Source: Planctomycetota bacterium (GTDB taxonomy: Bacteria; Planctomycetota; Planctomycetia; Planctomycetales; Planctomycetaceae). Taken from it: 64,000 nt of DNA. How positions within the stretch are numbered: position 1 is the stretch's first letter; every line of letters starts with the position of its first letter. Shown one piece after another: positions 7,894-15,011 of this stretch. The DNA is taken from NCBI GenBank assembly GCA_016872645.1, contig VGZH01000012.1:1-64000 (forward strand), written 5' to 3'. The notes under the pieces were generated by a model. It was not told the DNA's origin and made no database searches. It saw only the letters and a list, made by a program, of their open reading frames with translations. Both the position numbers and the translations under genes were made by a program.

Positions 7894-10147
7894 CTTCTCG
7901 CCTCCCGCTCAGAAAGAAATCTTGGGCGTGGACACGCATCGCGGCATCATGCGGGCAAGCATAAACGCACGAGGGTGACTGACTGGGTAACGAACTGCAC
8001 AAGTCGCAGACGACTGCTTGCTCGGTGATCGACTTGATTTCCGATTCGGTTCCGAGTGCTTCGCGAGCCTGTGCGCTCAGTTCGACCGGCTTGGTCAGCG
8101 GATTCATCTGGATCGAGCCGTAGGGGCATTGATCAGCGCACATGCCGCAGCCGATGCACCAATTCTCGATAACGATTTCTCCCTTGTCTCCTCGATGGAT
8201 CGCGCCGACCGGACAACCAATCATGCAGACCGGGTCAAGACACGACCGACATGAGATCGGCACAAGATAATTTTCAAATCGCGGTCCATCGAGGAACAGC
8301 CGTGTGCGGCCATCGTCGTGAGCGGCCACGCACGCCTCGACGCACTGGTTGCAGCGCGTACAGCGGTTCAGGTCGATCAGCATCAGCTTTTGACCTTGGA
8401 TCAATCCCAACTGTTCGAACTCCGGCGACTGCGTTGAGAAAAACAACCAGGCATCGGTCTTCGTCTGCTCGACCGATCGCTGTTTGCGCTGAGCGATCAC
8501 GGCCTCGACTTTCGCCTTCAGCTTCGGCGACGCAGCGACCAGGTCTTGGAATGCGGATTTGCTGATCTTCACCAATTCGACGCGCGATGGAACGGCTCCG
8601 GTGCGCGAGTCGGGGACTCGCTGATTGGCTCCGCCATCGGGATGATCGTAGGCGTAGACCGTCGCACTGCGCGGTTCGTTGGCGATGACTCCTATCTCAC
8701 CGAAGTAGTCGCCAAGGCCCAGATAACTGAGTGTCCGCCGAGGCCCGGCGCTCACCGCGCGGCGCGGCATGTTGGCAAAGACTAGTTCAAGCAGCAGCCG
8801 ATGGAACGTGCGTGACTCCAAATCCGACCACTTTTTCGGATCGTCTGGGAAATCGTTCATTGCCAAGGTGATGGCGACACTGTCCACCGCCATCGCCACA
8901 TCGGTTGTCGTCTTGCCGAACTGGGTGTGCAACTCCCCGTTGCAAATCAGCTCATTCAATCCGGCGATCAACGTCGCTTGATCCGCCTCACTGGCGGACT
9001 TCGTGGCGACGATCCGATCAGCCGCCTCTCGGACGGGTGATGAAAGAGCCGTAGCGACCTTTGATGCCAGTGCCGATGTTTTTGTGTCACTGATTTCTGC
9101 CGCAAGACCGGTCCACTGTGCCGCGGAAAACTCTGACGCACGAGCCTGCGTCCAGGCGTTGGCGACGACTTTCACCAAGCCGCCGCGAATGACGTAGAAC
9201 GCATCCGAAGAATCGAACTGCTCGAAGATGATCCCGCCGGTCGGGACTTCGATCAGTTCGATCGCCTCGCGAAGTTTGGCGAATTCCGAGTCGCTCAGAT
9301 TCTCGAAGATCGACAGCCGGCGGACGTGGTTTTCCAGGACTCGCTGCCTGTAGATCACATCCATCTGTTCCTTGTACGCTGGGTCGCTGTGCAGCATGTC
9401 GAGGACATTGCGGAGCATCTCCAGCATGTAGCACTCTTCGTCGGCCGCGACCGTCGCCGAGCGTGGCGCGCGGTTGATGCAGCTCATCTCGCCGAATAGG
9501 TCCCCCTCGTGCAGTGGAGCCATCTTGGTCGCCGCATTGACGTCGGCCCCGTCGATGGCAATCCACTTGGGCAGCTTGCGAGTCAATCTCCGTCCGGTCA
9601 GCCAGCGTGCCGCTCGCTGCCACAACGAACGGCGAGCCGCGTTGCCTTCCAGATTGACCAGCAGATGCGCGGTCGCCCGCTGCCGTAGCGAGACATTCGT
9701 CTTGCTCTCCGGGCGGTCCAACTCTTCGGCTTTGGGCCGCAACTGTTGAACCTCGCGGAGATATTCGTTTTCGAGTTTCGAGAGATCGTTCGCTGTCATC
9801 CGAGCATACTGCGGATGCAATTCCTCGCGTGAGCGTCCCGCCGCTCGATCCTCCAGTTCCTTGCGGATGCCCTTGATCTGGACTTCACGCAGTCTGAGCA
9901 CGTCGCGCGTCGTCAGAATTGTGAACGCCGTCGCGCCGGCGGCGCCCTGTTCGCAGAGCACACGGCCGGGATGGCACTTTCGCAGCAGCGTTGAACCGGG
10001 GAACTTCTCGAACGACGGCGCTTTCTTGAGCGACTCGAAGATCGACAAGACTCCCAGTTCTTTGGCTGTGAGCAATTCATCTTCCGGGCCGATGGCAGCG
10101 GCAATCTGTTCGAATTCGGCCGGAATGTTGGTAACGATCTTCGCCAT
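7883..10147 (-). CDS. Two cyclic-nucleotide-binding domains fused to a DMSO-reductase-beta-like 4x[4Fe-4S] ferredoxin
   Basis: Two CNB-like segments (GDLFGEMSCINRAPRSATV, LGDYFGEIGVIANEPRSATV), then CTRCNQCVEAC, CRSCLDPVCMIGCP, CIGCGMCADQCP, CDLC...CVYACP. Start chosen at MAKIVTN. Confidence 0.85.
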   Translation of the reverse strand: MAKIVTNIPAEFEQIAAAIGPEDELLTAKELGVLSIFESLKKAPSFEKFPGSTLLRKCHPGRVLCEQGAAGATAFTILTTRDVLRLREVQIKGIRKELEDRAAGRSREELHPQYARMTANDLSKLENEYLREVQQLRPKAEELDRPESKTNVSLRQRATAHLLVNLEGNAARRSLWQRAARWLTGRRLTRKLPKWIAIDGADVNAATKMAPLHEGDLFGEMSCINRAPRSATVAADEECYMLEMLRNVLDMLHSDPAYKEQMDVIYRQRVLENHVRRLSIFENLSDSEFAKLREAIELIEVPTGGIIFEQFDSSDAFYVIRGGLVKVVANAWTQARASEFSAAQWTGLAAEISDTKTSALASKVATALSSPVREAADRIVATKSASEADQATLIAGLNELICNGELHTQFGKTTTDVAMAVDSVAITLAMNDFPDDPKKWSDLESRTFHRLLLELVFANMPRRAVSAGPRRTLSYLGLGDYFGEIGVIANEPRSATVYAYDHPDGGANQRVPDSRTGAVPSRVELVKISKSAFQDLVAASPKLKAKVEAVIAQRKQRSVEQTKTDAWLFFSTQSPEFEQLGLIQGQKLMLIDLNRCTRCNQCVEACVAAHDDGRTRLFLDGPRFENYLVPISCRSCLDPVCMIGCPVGAIHRGDKGEIVIENWCIGCGMCADQCPYGSIQMNPLTKPVELSAQAREALGTESEIKSITEQAVVCDLCSSLPSQSPSCVYACPHDAAMRVHAQDFFLSGRREVAD

Positions 10148-10267
10148 TGCGGGTTCTACGTCCTGCGAACGGTGGCAACCAGGAAGTGACGGAAGAAAGG
10201 TATTCTGGTGCAGCATTCATGTGAAGCAACGAGAACGACCGAGTTTAACACTCGCTGAAAAACGCAA

Positions 10268-10307
10268 GAAAAAACTCTCGACCCCGTGCAACACGAAGTC
10301 GAGAGTC
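10268..10307 (-). terminator. Rho-independent terminator downstream of the slipin gene
   Basis: Minus-strand read ACTCTCGAC...GTCGAGAGT followed by a T-run. Confidence 0.65.
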
Positions 10308-10308
10308 G

Positions 10309-10374
10309 GTAGCCACGTTCGCCAGAACGTGGGTGTCGCGACGGATCGCCCATGCTCTGGCGAGCGTGGCGACG
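10309..10374. repeat. Palindromic repeat family B, copy 1
   Basis: GTAGCCACGTTCGCCAGAACGTGGG ... CCATGCTCTGGCGAGCGTGGCGAC; related to the copy at 16454. Confidence 0.6.
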
Positions 10375-10401
10375 GTCTTGAAACCGCTTGGGTGAGTCCG
10401 C

Positions 10402-11502
10402 CTAAATCATGTTGATGACGCGTTCCGCCAGCCCCTTCTCGCCGAGGACGATGTTGAGCTTGCCGGTCGATGCGATCTTCTCCAGGACTTCCAGCTCACG
10501 CAGACGCATGAGCGTCGGGTTGTCCTGAAGCAACTTCGCGGTGTTCGACTGGCTGCGGATCGCGGCCGTCTCTTCGCGACGCACGATGAGGTTGGCCTCG
10601 GCCGCCTTCTTGGCTTCCGTGACCTTGTTCATCAGATCTTTCATGTCGCCCGGCAGAATCACGTCGCGGATTCCGAACGAGACAACTTCCAGACCCAACT
10701 GTGCGGCTCGCGGACGGACGAGCTGCTCCAGCTCGCGCACGACCGATTCCTTGTCGGCCAGGAACGGGTCGAGTTCGCGCGTGCCGAGGATCGCTCGCAA
10801 CGCCAACTGAGCCTCGCGGTACAGAGCCTGACGGAAGTCGTCGGCCACGCCCAGCGCCTGCCGCACGTCCGTGACGCGAAACGTCACAACGCCGTTCAGA
10901 CGCAGCGTCACCTTGTCCGCCGTCATGATCTCCTGACCGCTGACATCCAGCATCGTCTCGCGAACGTCCACCGGGACCAGCTTGATCGTCGCGATGTTCT
11001 TCCAGAACGCATAACGCCCCGGCGACAACACCGCCACGATCTCGCCATCCTGAAACAACACACCCTGCTGACCCGCCTCAACGCTCAGCACGTCGAGAGC
11101 CTGGCCCACCAGCGTGGACTTCAAGATGACCGGCAAGTCCGCGTGCTCGAACCGCACCCGCCGCGCGTCGATCACCTCGACCCGCACGTCGCGGAACTTC
11201 GTCCAATACGCGAACTGCCCCGGCGGCAACACATGGCTGAACCGCCCATCAACCCACACCAGCCCGCGCTGGTAGTCCTTCAGGTCAACGACAACAGCTC
11301 GCCCGTCGAGCGCCCCCGACTTCACGATCACATCCAGCTTCTCATGCGTCAGCCACGGAGCCCGCTGCGACACAACATCGACGGTCACTCGACCGAGCGG
11401 ATCGAAGAAGCGATGCGTCCCCTCGCCGAGCAGCCCGACGAACTCCCCTCGCCGGAACAACAGCCCGACCTCAAAGCTGCGAATGAAGATCTTCTTGAAC
11501 AT
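10402..11502 (-). CDS. Slipin/SPFH-domain protein
   Basis: SPFH/band-7-like sequence with a C-terminal coiled region (KVTEAKKAAEANLIVRREETAAIRSQ). Confidence 0.8.
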   Translation of the reverse strand: MFKKIFIRSFEVGLLFRRGEFVGLLGEGTHRFFDPLGRVTVDVVSQRAPWLTHEKLDVIVKSGALDGRAVVVDLKDYQRGLVWVDGRFSHVLPPGQFAYWTKFRDVRVEVIDARRVRFEHADLPVILKSTLVGQALDVLSVEAGQQGVLFQDGEIVAVLSPGRYAFWKNIATIKLVPVDVRETMLDVSGQEIMTADKVTLRLNGVVTFRVTDVRQALGVADDFRQALYREAQLALRAILGTRELDPFLADKESVVRELEQLVRPRAAQLGLEVVSFGIRDVILPGDMKDLMNKVTEAKKAAEANLIVRREETAAIRSQSNTAKLLQDNPTLMRLRELEVLEKIASTGKLNIVLGEKGLAERVINMI

Positions 11503-11511
11503 GATGCCTCT

Positions 11512-11633
11512 CCTTTGGAGTGCGGTGTGTCAGCACCGCTTTCTCGTTTCTTTCTTTGGATTTCTCCAAACTTTTCAACCACCTCGAACAACCCAAAAAC
11601 AATCCCAAGCGGCGATGACCCGCCGCACTCGAA
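11512..11633. repeat. Palindromic repeat family A, copy 2
   Basis: TTTGGAGTGCGGTGTGTCAGCACCGCTTT ... AAGCGGCGATGACCCGCCGCACTC. Confidence 0.65.
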
Positions 11634-12045
11634 ATTTCAAACACCCTCGGGCGGCGAACCGCGCGACTGTCACAGACGATCTCGGCGGGAGGACGTTTTG
11701 AAAGGGCGCGCTGACTCGGACCCCGACCATGCTGGCGTCGCGTTCGTGTTTTCGTGGAGCACGAGTTCCTCGTGCTCTCGTTCAGACACGATCAATTCGT
11801 GCCCCACGGATTCGCGACGCGACACACGGCCGTTCGCCGAGCCTCACGCCAAATCAATATCGTCCCCTCAAAGCCCCGATCGCTGCTGCTGGTCTCATCG
11901 TCATGGCACTTCGTGACCCAGATTTCTCTGCGATCACGTCGCGCCTCAGATTGCGAGTCACGGAATGACTCGCCGACGAAACCAGCCGACAACCGTCCGG
12001 CCGCCTCCCTTGGGTTTTCTGGTAAACGCTTTACAGGCGTTTGGC

Positions 12046-12115
12046 CGTGTGGACGGGATTCGAACCCGCAACTTTCAGGTTAAGGGCCTGATGCTCTCCA
12101 ATGAGCTACCCATCG
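12046..12115 (-). tRNA. tRNA-like, anticodon CTT (Lys), mispaired acceptor stem and C33
   Basis: D-stem GCTC/GAGC, loop CCCTTAA closed by TCAGG/CCTGA, T-arm GCGGG-TTCGAAT-CCCGT; acceptor CGATGGG/CCACACG has three internal mismatches. Confidence 0.6.
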
Positions 12116-12213
12116 ATGCCGCTCCGTTATTAATCCAGTTAGGAACACGTCACGCTGACCGACCTCTCGGAGCCAACGCGCCCCTGGCCGGGCGTCATCA
12201 ACACGCTGCCTAC

Positions 12214-12266
12214 TCGTGGCCGACGCAGCTTGCGTCGGCTGCGGATGCTGGCAGCATCCGCCACGA
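12214..12266. repeat. Three-way-junction palindrome
   Basis: TCGTGG ... CCACGA enclosing two hairpins, CCGACGCAGCTTGCGTCGG and GCGGATGCTGGCAGCATCCGC. Confidence 0.7.
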
Positions 12267-12271
12267 AAAAA

Positions 12272-12336
12272 GATGCCGGTGAGAGTCGAACTCACTCAGT
12301 GCTGCTTTGCAGGCAGCCGCCAAACCGTTTGACATC
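12272..12336 (-). tRNA. tRNA-Cys(GCA)-like with shortened D-arm
   Basis: GCTGC-CTGCAAA-GCAGC anticodon arm, GTGAG-TTCGACT-CTCAC T-arm, acceptor GATGTCA/CGGCATC; only about 12 nt between acceptor and anticodon stem. Confidence 0.65.
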
Positions 12337-12347
12337 GGCGTCGGTGC

Positions 12348-12404
12348 ATTTTCGATTTTTGATTGCTCAATCACACTAAATCGAAAATCATCAATCAAAA
12401 ATTC
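12348..12404. repeat. Heptad repeat hairpin (TCGAAAA/TTTTCGA type)
   Basis: ATTTTCGATTTTTGATTG ... AATCGAAAATCATCAATCAAAAAT. Confidence 0.7.
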
Positions 12405-12411
12405 CAAAGGC

Positions 12412-12481
12412 GTCCTCGCCAGGAATCGAACCTGGTCCGCGACCTTCGCAGAGTCGCGTGCATCCGCCACACCCCAAGGAC
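12412..12481 (-). tRNA. tRNA-Arg(GCG)
   Basis: Acceptor GTCCTTG/CGAGGAC, D-stem GTG/CAC, loop CTGCGAA, T-arm CCAGG-TTCGATT-CCTGG. Confidence 0.75.
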
Positions 12482-12545
12482 ACATGAGTCGAGAGTCATG
12501 CAGCCTGCATCTGTCATAGCTCTCGTCTCTCAGCTCTCGACTGCA
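12482..12545. repeat. Heptad-like repeat hairpin (CTCTCGA type)
   Basis: GTCGAGAGTCATGCAG ... GCTCTCGTCTCTCAGCTCTCGACTGCA. Confidence 0.55.
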
Positions 12546-12547
12546 TT

Positions 12548-12617
12548 GCCCCACCGAGGAGTCGAACCTCGTCCGACAGTTTCGAAGACCGTCATGCGTC
12601 CCTCACACTCGCAGGGC
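12548..12617 (-). tRNA. tRNA-Arg(TCG)
   Basis: Acceptor GCCCTGC/GTGGGGC, D-stem GTGT/ACGC, loop CTTCGAA, T-arm ACGAGG-TTCGACT-CCTCG. Confidence 0.75.
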
Positions 12618-12663
12618 CCTGCCGAGGAATCGAACCCCGTTCCGCTGTTTACAGGACAGCCAT
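12616..12663 (-). pseudogene. Truncated tRNA-Thr(TGT)-like (anticodon arm, T-arm and 3' acceptor only), C33
   Basis: GCTGT-CCTGTAA-ACAGC and CGGGG-TTCGATT-CCTCG present; no D-arm or 5' acceptor between the upstream CDS stop and the anticodon stem. Confidence 0.6.
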
Positions 12664-12673
12664 GTCATGCAAT

Positions 12674-13483
12674 TCATTGATCGTCGGTCAGATGTTGTCG
12701 GTCGTAGCCTCGGCGGCGAACGGTCGTCGTCGTGATGAATTCGTCTTGCTCGCTCAGCGACACCGGTTCAACCGTGCCGAGCGGCACCGAGGCAACCATC
12801 ATCGAGTTCACGACTCGGCGTTTGTCATCGCACGGATTGACGATCGTCGCCGTGTGCAACACGCCTTGCCATGTCGTCCCGTCCTTTGACAACGCCGCCG
12901 AACTGTTGTTGATCAACAGCACCTGAGCGGCCTCGTTCGAGAACGCTTCCACGCGAGTCGCATACGGCCTGAGCAACTCTGCTCCAGGGCCGAACATCGG
13001 ATTGTGTTGTTCGAGGAACTCATTCGGCGTGAGCCGCATGTCGCGAGCACACCGCGAGTAATCCGCCAAGACGACCTCCGAACGGACTTCCGACGGTTCG
13101 TATCCGAGCACCAGAAAGCATTCGTCCGGCCCACCGTCCCGATGCAGTTTCGTCGTGGTCTGCTGATCGAATCTCGCCGCCGACAAGAACACCAGTTCTC
13201 GTTGCCGCCGCGCTTGATGAACCTCCTGCAATTGACGCTTCAACGAAACCATGAACCGACGCAACGACTCCGACGACGCGTTGCTTCCAAGATTCAGCAA
13301 GCAGAAACCGGGGCTCGAAAGGTCCGTTCGACAGACCAGCCGATACACGTCGTTCGCGAGTTCATCGGTCACGTTTCCCGACGACACGTCCCGAACGTAA
13401 TCGCGCGCCAGCCACGGAGTCGCCGATTCTGTGTGCATCACGTCACCCAATCGAAAATCACAAATCCTAAATCGAAAATCCAA
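12674..13483 (-). CDS. Hypothetical protein in tRNA array; possible 2OG/Fe(II)-dioxygenase-like fold. Likely start is the internal MHTESATPWLARD
   Basis: Long ORF with HRDGGPDECFLVLGYEP (HxD) and a later H-x11-R-x3-S (HTATIVNPCDDKRRVVNS) spacing; family not recognised. Confidence 0.5.
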   Translation of the reverse strand: MDFRFRICDFRLGDVMHTESATPWLARDYVRDVSSGNVTDELANDVYRLVCRTDLSSPGFCLLNLGSNASSESLRRFMVSLKRQLQEVHQARRQRELVFLSAARFDQQTTTKLHRDGGPDECFLVLGYEPSEVRSEVVLADYSRCARDMRLTPNEFLEQHNPMFGPGAELLRPYATRVEAFSNEAAQVLLINNSSAALSKDGTTWQGVLHTATIVNPCDDKRRVVNSMMVASVPLGTVEPVSLSEQDEFITTTTVRRRGYDRQHLTDDQ

Positions 13484-13484
13484 A
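13449..13484. repeat. Heptad repeat AATCGAA/AATCACA/AATCCTA/AATCGAA/AATCCAA
   Basis: Direct reading, exact 7-bp period. Confidence 0.75.
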
Positions 13485-13486
13485 GT

Positions 13487-13557
13487 GCCTCGCCTGGGAA
13501 TTGAACCCAGTCCGACGGATTAAGAGTCCGCTATGCCAACCGTTACACCCACAAGGC
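13487..13557 (-). tRNA. tRNA-Lys(CTT)
   Basis: Acceptor GCCTTGT/GCGAGGC, CGGA-CTCTTAA-TCCG, T-arm CTGGG-TTCAATT-CCCAG. Confidence 0.85.
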
Positions 13558-13594
13558 AAATTGTTTTGTGGCGCACGCAGCTCGCGTGCGAGGT

Positions 13595-13663
13595 GACAGC
13601 GTGAGGATTCGAACCCCATCGGGCGGCTTTGGAGACCGCTTGCTCTCCCAGGAGCACACTGCC
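13595..13663 (-). tRNA. tRNA-Trp(CCA)
   Basis: Acceptor GGCAGTG/CGCTGTC, D-stem GCTC/GAGC, GCGGT-CTCCAAA-GCCGC, T-arm TGGGG-TTCGAAT-CCTCA. Confidence 0.8.
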
Positions 13664-13667
13664 GAGG

Positions 13668-13753
13668 AATTTTCGATTTTTGATTTTCGATTTGGGATTG
13701 AAGACGAAGTCCTCAACCCCAATCGAAAATCGCCAATCGAAAATCACAAATTA
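13668..13753. repeat. Heptad repeat hairpin
   Basis: GATTTTTGATTTTCGATTTGGGATT ... AATCGAAAATCGCCAATCGAAAATCACAAAT. Confidence 0.75.
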
Positions 13754-14350
13754 GCGCAGCTCGACGTTCCAGTACGCCTCGCTGAGGAACTTCGACCAGC
13801 TTTCGATCCGCACCTCGTGTGAGGCGTAGAACGCTCGCCAGGCCGGTTGAGCCGGCTTGTGCTTGAGCTTGAAACCGGCCTGATCCGGCGTGCGATCGGC
13901 CTTGCGTGAGTTGCACGCGACGCACGCCAGCACGCAGTTGGTCCAGGTCGACTCGCCACCCTGCGAACGCGGGATGACGTGGTCGATCGTCAGCTCATCG
14001 CCACCCGGCTGAGCTCCGCAGTACTGGCAAGTGAAGTGGTCTCGCTTGAAGAGGTTTCTTCGCGAGAACGTCACCGCCTGCCGCGGCAGCCGGTCGTAAT
14101 GAGTCAACGTCACGACCTCCGGCACTCGCAGTCGGATGCGGCCTGCCTGGATGAACGGTTCCCCGTCGCACGGCCGCAGTTCCGACCAGTCGTCCCACGA
14201 GTACAACTGAAAGTCGCTCGGATCGACCACGCGAGCCGCCTTACCAAACACCTTCACCAGCGCCCGAGCCACCGTCGAAACCGTGATCGGCTGCCAGTTC
14301 CGGTTCAAAACCAGAGTCGGTCGAGTCAGCGTGAGTGATGCGGCAGTCAT
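13751..14350 (-). CDS. HNH endonuclease
   Basis: CQYCGAQ ... LTIDHVIPRSQGG ... NCVLACVACNSRKADRTP. Confidence 0.9.
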   Translation of the reverse strand: MTAASLTLTRPTLVLNRNWQPITVSTVARALVKVFGKAARVVDPSDFQLYSWDDWSELRPCDGEPFIQAGRIRLRVPEVVTLTHYDRLPRQAVTFSRRNLFKRDHFTCQYCGAQPGGDELTIDHVIPRSQGGESTWTNCVLACVACNSRKADRTPDQAGFKLKHKPAQPAWRAFYASHEVRIESWSKFLSEAYWNVELR

Positions 14351-14360
14351 GATTGATCTC

Positions 14361-14463
14361 CAAACGACGAATGACGAAATACCCAATGACGAAAGAAGCT
14401 CGCATGACCAATGACGAAAGGTGTGATCGAAGCCGATTTCGAAATTCGTGCTTCGTCATTCTC
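14361..14463. repeat. Heptad repeat (AATGACG/AAA type) with inverted half
   Basis: GACGAATGACGAAATACCCAATGACGAAA ... CCAATGACGAAAGG ... TTCGTCATTCT. Confidence 0.6.
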
Positions 14464-14467
14464 CAGG

Positions 14468-14541
14468 GTGTCCGACGGGAGTCGAACCCGTACTTCGGCT
14501 GTCACAGAGCCACGTGCAAATTCCGCTACACAACGGACACC
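14468..14541 (-). tRNA. tRNA-His(GTG)
   Basis: Acceptor GTGTCCG/CGGACAC with extra G-1:C73, TGGCT-CTGTGAC-AGCCG, T-arm ACGGG-TTCGACT-CCCGT. Confidence 0.85.
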
Positions 14542-14559
14542 ATCGAAAAACAACACAGT

Positions 14560-14632
14560 GGCCGAAGTGGGAGTCGAACCCACACACATCAGGCTCTCGA
14601 CCTGACCGCTTTGCCAATTTGCGTACCTGGCC
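14560..14632 (-). tRNA. tRNA-like, anticodon GAG (Leu) with short variable loop and C33
   Basis: TCAGG-TCGAGAG-CCTGA, 5-nt variable loop, T-arm GTGGG-TTCGACT-CCCAC, acceptor GGCCAGG/TTCGGCC. Confidence 0.65.
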
Positions 14633-14698
14633 GTTCAATTCACGAACGCGAAGCGTCAGCGAGGACGAACGCTTCACAAGACTCAACTCAAACCAGTA

Positions 14699-14764
14699 GC
14701 GGGTCCGGGAGTCGCACCCGGCCTCCGAGGTTTATGAGACCCCGCTGAGCACCCGCTCACCCGC
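14699..14764 (-). tRNA. tRNA-Met/Ile2-like (CAT) with short D-arm and atypical T-loop
   Basis: GGGGT-CTCATAA-ACCTC, T-arm CCGGG-TGCGACT-CCCGG, D-arm GAGC-GGGT-GCTC. Confidence 0.7.
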
Positions 14765-14765
14765 G

Positions 14766-14812
14766 TCATTTCTTCTGACCTCTGACTTCTGACCGCTGAC
14801 TTCTCTTCAATG
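14766..14812. repeat. Heptad repeat (CTTCTGA type)
   Basis: CTTCTGA CCTCTGA CTTCTGA CCGCTGA CTTCT. Confidence 0.75.
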
Positions 14813-14884
14813 ACCAAGGGGAGATTCGAACTCCCAGGCTCGGCGTTCTAAGCGCCGCGTGTCTGCCGATTGCACCACTTGGAC
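14812..14884 (-). tRNA. tRNA-like, anticodon TAG (Leu) with short variable loop
   Basis: CGGCG-CTTAGAA-CGCCG, 5-nt variable loop AGCCT, T-arm GGGAG-TTCGAAT-CTCCC. Confidence 0.75.
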
Positions 14885-15011
14885 GGGTGAGTCGATCGCC
14901 AGTCTCGAAAGCCTCGGCGCCTTGGGGCGAGGCTCTCGACTTTTCTCTTGGAACTTTCGACTCAGTGGGTCGTGGTCGACTCTCTACTCTGGACTCTCAA
15001 CTTCTCAAGGC

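Noticed and set aside
12348-14812. Possible CRISPR array from short repeated units between tRNAs
   Set aside because: Units are 7 bp and directly abutting or degenerate, with no 25-40-bp conserved repeats or regular spacers; no cas genes
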